NCBI GenBank assembly: GCA_965216745.1
Contig: OZ244191.1
Coordinates: 682,001-746,000 of the forward strand
DNA length: 64,000 nucleotides
Origin: G965216745 sp965216745
Lineage (GTDB): Bacteria > Pseudomonadota > Alphaproteobacteria > Rickettsiales > Anaplasmataceae
Reading direction: 5' to 3'
Of the stretch, positions 34,602 through 43,705 are shown piece after piece; position 1 is the stretch's first letter; each line of letters starts with the position of its first letter. The translations under genes and the position numbers were made by a program. The notes below the pieces were generated by a model, which was given only the letters and a program-made list of their open reading frames with translations, was not told where the DNA came from and made no database searches.

Positions 34602-37196
34602 TTAAATATTATTCATTATATGATACTGAGCAGACATTAACCTTACGCTGGGTATAGCGTAAGGTGAGCAAGATAGATAATGAAAATTGGCGTTTATAGA
34701 AAAAGAAACTCCACTCCGACTTCTTGCGTGTTCACCGCATATTCCCATTTTGATTTTTTTGTTACTAATGTATGCTCTATCTCTTGCAATTTTCATGAGC
34801 TCTCCAACAGCGTTTGTTTCAAGATCTACAAAAGGATCAAATTCAATGATTTCATTTTCAATATAAGATTCTAAAAAATTATAACAATCGTCTCTAGATA
34901 ATCCCAATGTTGTCTGAGTCAAATCGTTAGTTCCAAAACTAAAAAAATCACAATAATTGGCAATTTTATTTGCGCAGAAAGCTGCACTAGGTAACTCAAT
35001 CATAGCGCCAAAATTACATTCTACATTGAAAATAGATTTTTCCTCTATAAAACAATCATATATCTTTTTAATCTCATTTTCGCACATCACAAAAGGGACC
35101 ATAATAGAAGGCACAAAATCACAATTATAATTATCTCTAACATACTGAGTTGCAGATAGAACTGCTTTTATTTGTGTTTTATAAATTTCAGGATAAGAAA
35201 CGTATATTCTACAACCCCTATTACCAAGCATTGGATTGATTTCTTGAGAAGATGCTATTTTTTTTTCTAACTCTTGATAAGAAATACCAATGCAATCGCT
35301 TAATTCTTTTATACTAGCTTCAGTTTTGGGAAGAAATTCATGTAAAGGAGGATCTAAGAGTCTGACAGTGAAATCTTTGTCGCGCATTAATGTGAATAAT
35401 TCTTTGAAATCTGATTTTTGCCAAAAAAATATTTTTTCTAAAAGAGATTTAGCATGTCCACTGTGACTTTGTCCCATTATTATTAAATGTCTAAATGTAT
35501 TTATCCTATCTGAAGCGAAAAACATGTGTTCTGTTCTACATAAGCCTATCCCATCAGCATTAAACTTTGACGAAATATTAACATCGGTAATTGTATCAGA
35601 ATTAGACATTATTTTTAAAGAACTTTTTTCTTCTGCCCACTGCATCAAAATATAAAATTCTTTGGGAAGGTTTAAGGAAGAAATTGCTACGCTCCCTAAA
35701 AATATGTTACCAGTGGATCCATCTATAGTTATAATATCTCCAGACTTTACGATGAATTTATCATTACATTTGAAATAATTATCGTGAAGATTTATTGATA
35801 TTTTACTTGCTCCACAAACACACACTTTGCCCATTCCACGAGCAACAACAGCAGCATGAGAGGTCATCCCACCACGTGTGGTTAGAATTCCATCAGATGA
35901 TATCATCCCATTTATATCCTCAGGAGTGGTGTCGTTTCTTACTAAAATAACAGATTTTCCTTCTTTTTTTAAATCTAAACATTTTTGTATACTAAAAGCA
36001 ACAACTCCACAAGCAGCACCTGGAGATGCAGGAAGTCCCTTGGATATTAATTTATTTTCACTAGATACAGAAACAGAAGAATGCAAAATACCTTTGATTG
36101 TATTGGTATTAACCAACATTAAAGCTTTATTTTTAGATATTATACCTTCATTCGCCATTGCAACAGCTGCTTTGATAGATGAAATATGAGAACGTTTAGC
36201 AGAGCGTGTTTGTAGAATCCATAAATAATTGTTTTGTATTGTGAATTCTATATCTTGCACGTCTTCGAAATATTTTTCAAGCTTTTTAGAAATTGATTTC
36301 AGTTGAGAATAAGGCTTAGGAAAATGCTTTGACATTGAAGATTCTATTGACTGAGGGGTTCTAAAACCTGACACAATATCTTCTCCCTGTGCATTAACCA
36401 AATATTCTCCAAAAATTTTGTTTTCTCCGCTTGATGGGTTTCGTGAAAACACAACTCCAGAACCAGAATTATTATTGAAATTCCCAAATACCATAGTTTG
36501 TACTATGACAGCAGTTCCAGCTGAATGCGATATTTTGTTTGCATTTCTATAAGTTACAGCACGTTTGCTATTCCATGAACGTACAACAGCTTTAATCGAT
36601 TCAAGTAGTTGTTTGTTTGGATCTTGTTGTAATATTTTATTGTTTTTTGATATGATTGCTTTAAATTCTTTTATCAGTTCTTGAAGAACCATTAAATTCA
36701 TTTCAGAGTCGTTAGATATAGCATGCTTGAACTTTATATCTTCTATTGCATTATCAAAAAATTGAGAATCAATTTCGAGAACAGAAGAAGCATACATTTG
36801 TATTAATCTACGGTAACTGTCGTAAATAAATCTATTTTTTGTTTCTAAACATTTATCATTTAATCCTACATTTAAAATTGTATCCATCATTCCAGGCATA
36901 GAATATTTGCTTCCAGATCTGACTGAAAACATAAAAATAGAATCAGGAATATCTTCTAAGAATGAATTAGATCTTAGTCTGAGACGTTTAATGGAGTCTA
37001 AAACTTGACCTGATATAGATTCTAAATCAAAGCTTGGATTAGAACAATTTGAGGAGATTATAAATCCAGGAGGAACAGGGATAGAAATACAACACATCTC
37101 ACAAAGTTTTGCGCCTTTGTTGCCTAAAACATCAATGTCAAAGGAAGATTTTTCCAAAGAAATATCAAATTCATAAATCAGCTTATCTTCAGACAT
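34602..37196 (-). CDS. ppdK: Pyruvate, phosphate dikinase
   Basis: Interconverts pyruvate, ATP and phosphate with PEP, AMP and pyrophosphate, linking glycolysis and gluconeogenesis; common in Rickettsiales and other alphaproteobacteria. 864 residues, slightly under the usual ~880. The ATP-grasp N-terminal domain shows NKGAKLCEM and SGSKYSMPGMMDTILNVGLN. The swivelling domain carries the phospho-His in GGMTSHAAVVARGMGKVCVCG (~440). The PEP domain has GIGLCRTEHMFF, GNRGCRIYVSYPEI and GICGEHARSRSG with the catalytic Cys. It overlaps the end of lpd by eight bases, so the two are translationally coupled. GatB follows 73 bases later. Confidence 0.95.
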   Translation of the reverse strand: MSEDKLIYEFDISLEKSSFDIDVLGNKGAKLCEMCCISIPVPPGFIISSNCSNPSFDLESISGQVLDSIKRLRLRSNSFLEDIPDSIFMFSVRSGSKYSMPGMMDTILNVGLNDKCLETKNRFIYDSYRRLIQMYASSVLEIDSQFFDNAIEDIKFKHAISNDSEMNLMVLQELIKEFKAIISKNNKILQQDPNKQLLESIKAVVRSWNSKRAVTYRNANKISHSAGTAVIVQTMVFGNFNNNSGSGVVFSRNPSSGENKIFGEYLVNAQGEDIVSGFRTPQSIESSMSKHFPKPYSQLKSISKKLEKYFEDVQDIEFTIQNNYLWILQTRSAKRSHISSIKAAVAMANEGIISKNKALMLVNTNTIKGILHSSVSVSSENKLISKGLPASPGAACGVVAFSIQKCLDLKKEGKSVILVRNDTTPEDINGMISSDGILTTRGGMTSHAAVVARGMGKVCVCGASKISINLHDNYFKCNDKFIVKSGDIITIDGSTGNIFLGSVAISSLNLPKEFYILMQWAEEKSSLKIMSNSDTITDVNISSKFNADGIGLCRTEHMFFASDRINTFRHLIIMGQSHSGHAKSLLEKIFFWQKSDFKELFTLMRDKDFTVRLLDPPLHEFLPKTEASIKELSDCIGISYQELEKKIASSQEINPMLGNRGCRIYVSYPEIYKTQIKAVLSATQYVRDNYNCDFVPSIMVPFVMCENEIKKIYDCFIEEKSIFNVECNFGAMIELPSAAFCANKIANYCDFFSFGTNDLTQTTLGLSRDDCYNFLESYIENEIIEFDPFVDLETNAVGELMKIARDRAYISNKKIKMGICGEHARSRSGVSFSINANFHYLSCSPYAIPSVRLMSAQYHIMNNI

Positions 37197-38586
37197 TGTG
37201 TATAGGCTTGAAATATGCAGACATAGAGGCCTCTTTTATAGCTTCGTTGAAGTCAGGATGAGAATGGCATATCAATGAAATGTCTTCTGGGGAGGCTCCA
37301 TATGCCATTGCAACACATGCCTCTCCTATCAACACACCTGCTTGGGGTCCAACTATGTGTACTCCCAGTATTGATTGTGACCCACCCTTTCTAGCTATAA
37401 CCTTGACCAAACCTTCAGTCTCACCTACGACTTTGGCCCTACTATTTGCACTAAAAGGAAATTTCCCAACTATATATTCAATGCCAGATTCTTTTACTTC
37501 CTGTTCGGTTTTACCAACTGAGGAAGCTTCGGGATGAGTGTACACAACAGAAGGAACGTCGGAAATATAAAAACCTTGATCAGTTAATATATCAGCTAAT
37601 CCTATTCCTTCATCTTCGGCTTTGTGTGCAAGCATTGGCCCACCCACTACATCTCCTATAGCAAATACACCTGGAACGCTTGTTTCAAACTTATTATTTA
37701 TTTCTATGAACCCTCTTTGGTTCTTTTTTATATCTATTCCTAAGTCAGAAGATTTTGGGGACCTACCTATAGCCACAAGAACTTTATCAGCTATAAAGTG
37801 CTTGTCTCCACAGTCAACATGTACTTTGTTTTCTTTTATTTGATGCCCAAGAACTTTGGTAGATAGATGGAAGGATATACCTTGTTTTTTTAATGATTTT
37901 TGGAGGGATTTAGATAAATCTATATCCATGTTAGGTAAAATTGAATCACAATATTCTATAATAGTAACATTAGATCCAAGTCTGCTCCATACTGAACCTA
38001 ACTCTAAGCCTATGGCGCCTGCACCGATTACAATTAAATCCTTTGGAAGTTCTTCGAATTTCAATGCATCAGAGGAAGAAACTATATAATTACCATCGAA
38101 TTGAAAACCTGGCATTGTAGTAGTCTTCGATCCAGTTGCTATTATTATTCCTCTTGTTGCTGTAACGTCTATATTTTTACCGTCATTGCACTTTATTGAC
38201 ATAGACTTTGGTGAATTCAATCTGCCTAATCCGGTTATTTTATGAACACCATTAGCTTTAAATAAATAATCTATTCCATTACCTAACTCTTTAAGTGTTG
38301 CGTTGTTGTGTTCATACATTTTCTTTAGGTCGTAGTAGATTTCTTTTACATTAATACCAGATTTCTCAAAACTGGATTTAGCATTAAAATATTTCCAGCT
38401 TTTGTCAAGTAGTCCTTTAGATGGTATGCAGCCTTCTCTAAGACATGTACCTCCCAGCAGACAATCGTTTGGATCTTTTCTTCCATCAACGCATGCCACC
38501 TTAAGCCCACGTTGAGCGAGTCTTATGGCGCAAGGATAACCTGCTGGACCTCCACCCAGAACTATATAATCAAAAACAGTAGACAC
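37189..38586 (-). CDS. lpd: Dihydrolipoamide dehydrogenase
   Basis: FAD-dependent E3 subunit that reoxidises dihydrolipoamide in 2-oxoacid dehydrogenase complexes. Motifs: FAD-binding VLGGGPAGYPCAIRLAQRG, redox-active GGTCLREGCIPSK (~35-47), NAD-binding VIGAGAIGLELGSVWSRLG (~185), GVFAIGDVVGGPMLAHKAEDEG (~310) and C-terminal HSHPDFNEAIKEA with the catalytic His-Pro. The start chosen is GTG at 38586: AGAGG lies four bases upstream and it gives the usual MSTVFDYIVLGGG start and 465 residues. A TTG at 38622 is also in frame but has no ribosome binding site. Coupled to ppdK. Confidence 0.95.
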   Translation of the reverse strand: MSTVFDYIVLGGGPAGYPCAIRLAQRGLKVACVDGRKDPNDCLLGGTCLREGCIPSKGLLDKSWKYFNAKSSFEKSGINVKEIYYDLKKMYEHNNATLKELGNGIDYLFKANGVHKITGLGRLNSPKSMSIKCNDGKNIDVTATRGIIIATGSKTTTMPGFQFDGNYIVSSSDALKFEELPKDLIVIGAGAIGLELGSVWSRLGSNVTIIEYCDSILPNMDIDLSKSLQKSLKKQGISFHLSTKVLGHQIKENKVHVDCGDKHFIADKVLVAIGRSPKSSDLGIDIKKNQRGFIEINNKFETSVPGVFAIGDVVGGPMLAHKAEDEGIGLADILTDQGFYISDVPSVVYTHPEASSVGKTEQEVKESGIEYIVGKFPFSANSRAKVVGETEGLVKVIARKGGSQSILGVHIVGPQAGVLIGEACVAMAYGASPEDISLICHSHPDFNEAIKEASMSAYFKPIHNV

Positions 38587-38618
38587 CAAACCTCTATAAA
38601 AACAACCCAATTGTATAT

Positions 38619-39662
38619 TCAAGCTTTATTTTTTGCAAGTAGATCATCTTTTAAATTCCCTAATTTACTTGCATTGACTTTTGATCTTTTTCCTGTTGAC
38701 AAATAAACAAGAGTAATGTTTTTCGTATTGTTACTAAGAAATAAAATGTTTTGATGATAAAGAACTGCTATGTGATTATTTCTTGTACTTAGAGTATTTT
38801 GTTTTTTTGCATAAAATGCTGAAACAATTTCCCCTTCAAGTGAAGCAACGAATACATCCCCATTTTTATTAGCAAAAGCAATTTTATTGTCTTCTATTTC
38901 AAATATTTTTTCCTCTGCAATCGGATCTATTGTCCAAATGATATTCCCATAATGCAGGTCAAAACATATAGTCCCAATGTTTCTAAAAGATGCTATGATA
39001 AAATTTTCTTTTAACAATATTGGCATTGAATTCATTCCATATTCATTTGCATATGTTTTTATATTATATTTATCTAATACGTTTCTACACCATAACTGAT
39101 TTAAATTTTGTCTTTCTAGTACACATAAATTTGTATCTGGAAGGAATGGGATTATAAAATTTTTTCCAAAGTATCCAGCTCTATTTATGTTTGTTTTTTT
39201 TATTACTCCTGTTTTGGTGTTGAGAATGTTACGCCAACAAATATTACCAGTACTTTGATCTAATGCATACATTTTATATTCTGCGCTTACAATGAAAATT
39301 TTATTGTCGAAGATTTCAATTGTATTAATTATATCGTGATCAATTTTTTTTGTCCAAAGCAACTCTCCATTATTTAAATTTATACAGAAAATAATATTTG
39401 CTCCATTAGTAATAAATATTTTTTCATTATTTGCTGCAAAAGATATGTTATTGGAATTCAATACATGTGCATCAAGAGACCAAATCTTATTTGACTCAAA
39501 GCATGATATTGTGTTCTCTACACCATCTTTTATGTGTATTGATTTTTGGTTGTTGATATTTAATATAACTTTATTTGAAGATATACTATTTTCTAAAAGT
39601 TGTTTAGAGAGGCATTGATTAGAAACAAACGCAAATAAAACAAAAAAAATAAACTTAAACAA
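38619..39662 (-). CDS. bamB: PQQ-repeat beta-propeller protein, BamB-like
   Basis: 347 residues with a signal peptide (~1-19, FKFIFFVLFAFVSNQCLS) and tandem beta-propeller blades of the PQQ-like type. Blade motifs such as AANNEKIFITNGANIIFCINLNNGELLW, IEIFDNKIFIVSAEYKMYALDQSTGNICW and CFDLHYGNIIW end in the characteristic tryptophan. This fits BamB, the outer-membrane lipoprotein that helps the BAM complex insert beta-barrels, though BamB is usually ~380 residues. The Cys in SNQC is in a poor lipobox context. It lies 32 bases upstream of lpd in the same direction. BamB assignment is probable, not certain. Confidence 0.65.
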   Translation of the reverse strand: MFKFIFFVLFAFVSNQCLSKQLLENSISSNKVILNINNQKSIHIKDGVENTISCFESNKIWSLDAHVLNSNNISFAANNEKIFITNGANIIFCINLNNGELLWTKKIDHDIINTIEIFDNKIFIVSAEYKMYALDQSTGNICWRNILNTKTGVIKKTNINRAGYFGKNFIIPFLPDTNLCVLERQNLNQLWCRNVLDKYNIKTYANEYGMNSMPILLKENFIIASFRNIGTICFDLHYGNIIWTIDPIAEEKIFEIEDNKIAFANKNGDVFVASLEGEIVSAFYAKKQNTLSTRNNHIAVLYHQNILFLSNNTKNITLVYLSTGKRSKVNASKLGNLKDDLLAKNKA

Positions 39663-39842
39663 TCTTTTACCAAATGAATTATAATATGACCCCCATTATA
39701 ACTTTAGTATTATTATAATCAAATATAAGCATATTTAGTCAAATGCATGAATTAATTGATAGTAACTATTTCTAGTTATTGTTTTACTTTTCTCTTTTTG
39801 TTGATTTTGATTTAAAGATTTTTTTATATATTTGTTATAAGC

Positions 39843-39870
39843 TTGAAATATCTATATTGATGTGTTATAA
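39843..39870 (+). promoter_or_regulatory. Putative tRNA-Gln promoter
   Basis: TTGAAA (39843-39848), 16-base spacer, TTATAA (39865-39870), with the tRNA starting 17 bases later. Position and spacing are good; the -10 match is partial. Confidence 0.4.
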
Positions 39871-39887
39871 GATCCTCATCTGTATTT

Positions 39888-39958
39888 TGGGATGTAGCCA
39901 AGCGGTAAGGCAACGGGTTTTGATCCCGTGAGCGTAGGTTCGAGTCCTGCCATCCCAG
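39888..39958 (+). tRNA. tRNA-Gln (anticodon TTG)
   Basis: Full cloverleaf: acceptor TGGGATG pairs with CATCCCA, D-arm GCC/GGC, anticodon stem ACGGG/CCCGT with loop TTTTGAT (anticodon TTG), T-arm GTAGG TTCGAGT CCTGC with one wobble-type pair, discriminator G. The U1-A72 pair is typical of tRNA-Gln. CCA is not encoded (GCAA follows). With gatB present, glutaminylation probably goes through Glu-tRNA-Gln. Confidence 0.95.
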
Positions 39959-40075
39959 CAATCTCCTCTTTTAATTTAATATAATTTTTTATTCTAATTT
40001 TGATTGATTTTCTTAGCTTCAGAATTTGGTTGGCTTTTATGTGTAATTGTATTATTGTTTACATTTTAGATTGAA

Positions 40076-40109
40076 AATCGTATGACATGTCAAACAATGT
40101 CATACGATT
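40076..40109 (-). terminator. Strong hairpin between tRNA-Gln and the AAA ATPase
   Basis: Perfect 13-base stem: AATCGTATGACAT (40076-40088) with ATGTCATACGATT (40097-40109), 8-base loop. On the minus strand it is followed by TTTT and lies 65 bases after the ATPase stop, so it is probably that gene's terminator; it is the longest perfect simple stem outside the array. Confidence 0.65.
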
Positions 40110-40173
40110 GGATATTGAGCGTATTGATGTTAGGATTTTACTAAAAATATGTAGAAATTGTGGTTTAAGATTA

Positions 40174-41823
40174 TTAATAATTTAGAAAATGTGGTGGAAT
40201 ATCATCAATGTCAATGACAGTGTCAAATTTAGTACCTAGTTTGTATGCTTTTGTGTCATCATGTAGTTCATCTAATTCAGGTTGATATTCTTTACATTGA
40301 ATCTTATCAATTTCCTGGTCTGTTTTTTCATAAAAAGCAAGTACATCTTCCTTTATAGTTCTAAAATCAGTATTAAATCCAGCATATTTGTATGGGAAAT
40401 CAGATTCGCGTGGTTCGGAAGCTTTTCTATGATAATTTTCTGAACTTTCAATGCTTTTTAATGAATCTCTTGCCTCACTTGTTGTTAAGAGCTTATAATG
40501 TTCTGGGCTTGAATACGTGCACATTGAATGTGGATTTTCAAGAAGTTGTGAAATTTTAAATTGAATGAATTTATCTTTGTGTTTTAAAACTTTATGTATA
40601 GCTGCATCAAGTTTTGGGTCTAATATCTTGTTTCGATCTTTCAATTCATGATGATTAGATAAATTAAATTGATGTTTTTCTCTGTTTTTTAATCCATTTA
40701 GAACATTTTCTAGAGTTGATTCGAGAACAGGTGTGTTTCTGAATTCAACAATATTACCAAATCTACTTAATGTTAGCATATTTATTTGACGTTCATGATT
40801 TAGTTGTTTTATGGCAAATTGAATATCGTACTTATTGTAAAGACCATCAGTATTCTTTTTTCGGGTGATAATTTCTCGACCATCAGGAGTTATAGAATGT
40901 TTAGTACTGAGATATTCTATAGCATCAGATTCTGTTGGTGGTCTAAAATATTTTGTGTCATTTCCATTTAATACTATTGATGTTTTAGGAAAATCATCTG
41001 ATTCTAGATTGCTTACAAATGTATTCAGTTGGTTTATGGCTTCATTGCGATGCATTGGATTGATTTTATCCAACTCTTCAAATGTTAGAAGTACAACTAT
41101 TTTGTCTGAAATTTCTTTACCTAATTGTTTAGACATCTCTTTTTTTAGAATTTTTAGATGATATTGAAGTATTTCAAAACAATGAAAGAAGCCATTAGAA
41201 CCTGATATGGAAGATACTGGTATCTTATAATGTATTACAGTTTTTGAACCAAGGTTATAAGCAGAAGCAATGTCTTCTGATGTGCAACTTTTACCAATAC
41301 CAGGAGCTCCACAGAGTATAAGTTTAACAGCATCTCCTGATTTTGCTAAAGAAATAATATCAGTGATTTCTTTTCCTTGTGTATACCCTTGTATACCATT
41401 TTCTTTAAGATTGTACTTTGCTAATATTTCCTCGATACTCCCTATAGGGCTGGTATTTGTTATCTTTACACTAGCATTTATAGGTAAGTTTCCTGCAGGA
41501 GTAACACCAATGTCTGATTTTAGATTTGAATTCAAATCTAAGACAAATGAAATCGATCCATCTTCTTTGATTGGGTTTGATTCCATAGCTTCAATTAATA
41601 TGTCTTGAGACACATCTCCGATAAGTTTTCGTTTTACAAGTGTAACGATATTGCTAAAAGCTCTCTTGGGTTTTGCAACAGTACTTATAACAAACACTAA
41701 TAATGCAATAGAAAGAAGAACTACAACAGAAAACAAAAGAACAAAAAGCAATAGCATTGATCCAGCATAGGATAATCTGCCTGCAATAGAAGCTGCATTT
41801 AATAATTTTGGTAAATTGGTCAT
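40174..41823 (-). CDS. Membrane-anchored orphan AAA ATPase
   Basis: 549 residues. One N-terminal membrane segment (~22-47) precedes a linker and an AAA domain with Walker A GAPGIGKS (172-179). The Walker B-like strand VVLLTFEELDKI (~243-254) has EE where DE is usual. A sensor-1-like SIVLNGND (~283) follows. The C-terminal ~170 residues are charged and carry no recognised domain. It stands alone between tRNA-Gln and tsaC, flanked by its own terminator and a 166-base upstream gap, which suggests acquisition or lineage-specific function. I cannot place it in a named AAA clade. The ATP-binding call is firm; substrate and partner are unknown. Confidence 0.7.
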   Translation of the reverse strand: MTNLPKLLNAASIAGRLSYAGSMLLLFVLLFSVVVLLSIALLVFVISTVAKPKRAFSNIVTLVKRKLIGDVSQDILIEAMESNPIKEDGSISFVLDLNSNLKSDIGVTPAGNLPINASVKITNTSPIGSIEEILAKYNLKENGIQGYTQGKEITDIISLAKSGDAVKLILCGAPGIGKSCTSEDIASAYNLGSKTVIHYKIPVSSISGSNGFFHCFEILQYHLKILKKEMSKQLGKEISDKIVVLLTFEELDKINPMHRNEAINQLNTFVSNLESDDFPKTSIVLNGNDTKYFRPPTESDAIEYLSTKHSITPDGREIITRKKNTDGLYNKYDIQFAIKQLNHERQINMLTLSRFGNIVEFRNTPVLESTLENVLNGLKNREKHQFNLSNHHELKDRNKILDPKLDAAIHKVLKHKDKFIQFKISQLLENPHSMCTYSSPEHYKLLTTSEARDSLKSIESSENYHRKASEPRESDFPYKYAGFNTDFRTIKEDVLAFYEKTDQEIDKIQCKEYQPELDELHDDTKAYKLGTKFDTVIDIDDIPPHFLNY

Positions 41824-41989
41824 CTTGTTTCTTAGTAATTAAATAATAAATATAATTCAATCTTACTAAAATATCAAAGGTTAGTCAATGTTTTTGAATA
41901 AAATAAATAAATGCTAGATATATAAAACAGAACCAATCAAATGATTTAATTTTATATTATATCTAAATTGTATTATATTTAAATAAATT

Positions 41990-42541
41990 TTATCTAACAC
42001 AAATAATACTGCTACCAGATATATCAAAAACATTAGAAGGTTTTCCACTAACATTTTCGTCTTTAACAATAGAGAATTTTATACTTTGTGATAGATGAGT
42101 ATTAATATCCTGATACCTGGCTATTTCACTACTTTCTTCAGAAAAATTAGCGCTGGTTGCTACAATAGGTCTGGATAGATCTTTGATTATTTTTCGTGGT
42201 ATTGAATGGCTTGGGACTCTGAAAGCTATTTTATTATCTCTTATGCAATAAGTAGCACAAGAATGAAATTTTTCTTTTCTTCTTAATGTGGCGACAAAAG
42301 TTGAGTTTGAATTGTTTGTTACAAATTCCAAATGTTCTTCAGGAATATCACAGTAATCAATCATGAAATCCAAAGATGATACAAGAAGTGCGAATGGTTT
42401 TGATATAGGTCTACGTTTTAGTTTATACAATTGACTTACAGATTCAGAATTCAAATAGTCTACTCCTATTCCATAAACAGTTTCTGTTGGAAAGCAAACA
42501 GGATATCCGTCGTTCAAATATTTTAAAGCTTGATGAAACAT
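41990..42541 (-). CDS. tsaC: Threonylcarbamoyl-AMP synthase (YrdC/TsaC)
   Basis: 183-residue YrdC-domain protein that makes threonylcarbamoyl-AMP for the t6A37 tRNA modification. PVCFPTETVYGIGVDYLN (~15-32), KRRPISKPFALLV (~42-54), and VATSANFSEE (~133) are the conserved nucleotide- and threonine-binding motifs. The length fits a YrdC-only protein without the Sua5 C-terminal domain. Last gene of the nuoL-rsmD-bolA/grx-tsaC run, starting five bases after the previous stop. Confidence 0.9.
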   Translation of the reverse strand: MFHQALKYLNDGYPVCFPTETVYGIGVDYLNSESVSQLYKLKRRPISKPFALLVSSLDFMIDYCDIPEEHLEFVTNNSNSTFVATLRRKEKFHSCATYCIRDNKIAFRVPSHSIPRKIIKDLSRPIVATSANFSEESSEIARYQDINTHLSQSIKFSIVKDENVSGKPSNVFDISGSSIICVR

Positions 42542-42546
42542 TTCTT

Positions 42547-43131
42547 CTATATTTCTGAAATCAATTTCTGTAGGTCTCCATTTTTATAAATTTGTAAAAC
42601 AATGTCAGATCCACCAATGAATTTTTGTTTTATGTAAAGTTGAGGAATAGTGGGCCAATCAGAAAAAGTTTTCACTCCCTGTCTTATAGAATCATCAGAC
42701 AAAACATCAATGTCTTTGAAGTCAACATTTAATTCATTCAAAACGCTTACAACCCTACCTGAGTAACCACATCTAGGAAATGTCTTTGTACCTTTCATAA
42801 ATAGAACTATATCTTTGGAATTAATTATTTGTCTTATGGTATTATGTATGACGGAATCGGATTCATTGCAATCTATTGAAACATGTTGGAAATTTTCTTC
42901 ATTCTTGTGTCTTATTTGAAGAGCATGCAATTCGCCACCAATCAAGCCATTTAAAGCTTTGAAAATCATACGATCTTGTTCTATTCTATCTTGATTGGAA
43001 AGCAATGAGCCTGGTTTTAATATCTCCAAAGTCAAATGATCTTCTTTATGATTATCTTTATTGGGATATATATTGAAATCAGCGTCAGGAAACGATTTTT
43101 GTAATATAGATTTAACCTTAGACAATAACAT
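42547..43131 (-). CDS. BolA-monothiol glutaredoxin fusion
   Basis: 194 residues joining a BolA domain (~1-75; LTLEILKP and the HALQI end) to a monothiol glutaredoxin (~95-194). The Grx active site is CGYS (121-124) where Grx4/GrxD has CGFS. WPTIPQLYIKQKFIGGSDIV carries the cis-Pro and GG glutathione-binding parts. BolA and CGFS glutaredoxins normally form a [2Fe-2S]-bridged heterodimer in iron-sulfur trafficking, so the fusion makes the pair covalent. The start is ATG 43131, inside the end of rsmD, with GAGGG five bases upstream; frames further upstream are non-homologous. Confidence 0.88.
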   Translation of the reverse strand: MLLSKVKSILQKSFPDADFNIYPNKDNHKEDHLTLEILKPGSLLSNQDRIEQDRMIFKALNGLIGGELHALQIRHKNEENFQHVSIDCNESDSVIHNTIRQIINSKDIVLFMKGTKTFPRCGYSGRVVSVLNELNVDFKDIDVLSDDSIRQGVKTFSDWPTIPQLYIKQKFIGGSDIVLQIYKNGDLQKLISEI

Positions 43132-43699
43132 CAGAACCCTCAAAGCATAAAAAATACAGATTGGATATACCATATCTTCTTTCAAATATCAATTTATATT
43201 CTTTAAAAGAATAATTTATATTATTTGTTTTATGAGTTTCTATTATTACTAATGCTCCATTTTTAAGGTTTGCTTTTTTAGATATTTGATTTATTGCAGT
43301 TTCTATGAGATCTGTTTTGTCGTATGGTGGGTCTATAAAAACCAAATCAATTGGATCTTGTATTGTTGGTAAAAAGTTTATGTCTGATTTTAGTATCAAC
43401 ATGTCAGAATCTGGAAATTTATCTTTATTTATTGTTGCGTTGAGTGTGTCTATATCTATCATTATGCACTTTTTTGCTCCCCTGGATATAAATTCAAAAG
43501 ACATTGAACCTGTTCCACAAAACACATCTAAAACTATAGCATTTTCTAACAATCCAGCGAATGATGAATGTGTTAGTATATTACCTATAGACTCCCTGAC
43601 AATTGCCTTGGTTGGTCTCATTATAGTATCTAAAGAAAGAATTTTTCTTCCTTTATATTTACCACCTGTGATTGAAATATTAGATTGTGATCGTTTCAT
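43118..43699 (-). CDS. rsmD: 16S rRNA (guanine966-N2)-methyltransferase
   Basis: 193-residue SAM-dependent enzyme that methylates G966 of 16S rRNA. ITGGKYKGRKILSLD (~10-24), RPTKAIVRESIGNIL (~28-42), SAM motif VLDVFCGTGSMSFEFISRGAK (~57-77) and the catalytic DPPYDK (~121-126) are all present. Length is typical. It begins six bases after nuoL and overlaps bolA-grx by 14 bases. Confidence 0.93.
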   Translation of the reverse strand: MKRSQSNISITGGKYKGRKILSLDTIMRPTKAIVRESIGNILTHSSFAGLLENAIVLDVFCGTGSMSFEFISRGAKKCIMIDIDTLNATINKDKFPDSDMLILKSDINFLPTIQDPIDLVFIDPPYDKTDLIETAINQISKKANLKNGALVIIETHKTNNINYSFKEYKLIFERRYGISNLYFLCFEGSDVIV

Positions 43700-43705
43700 G
43701 TTTTA

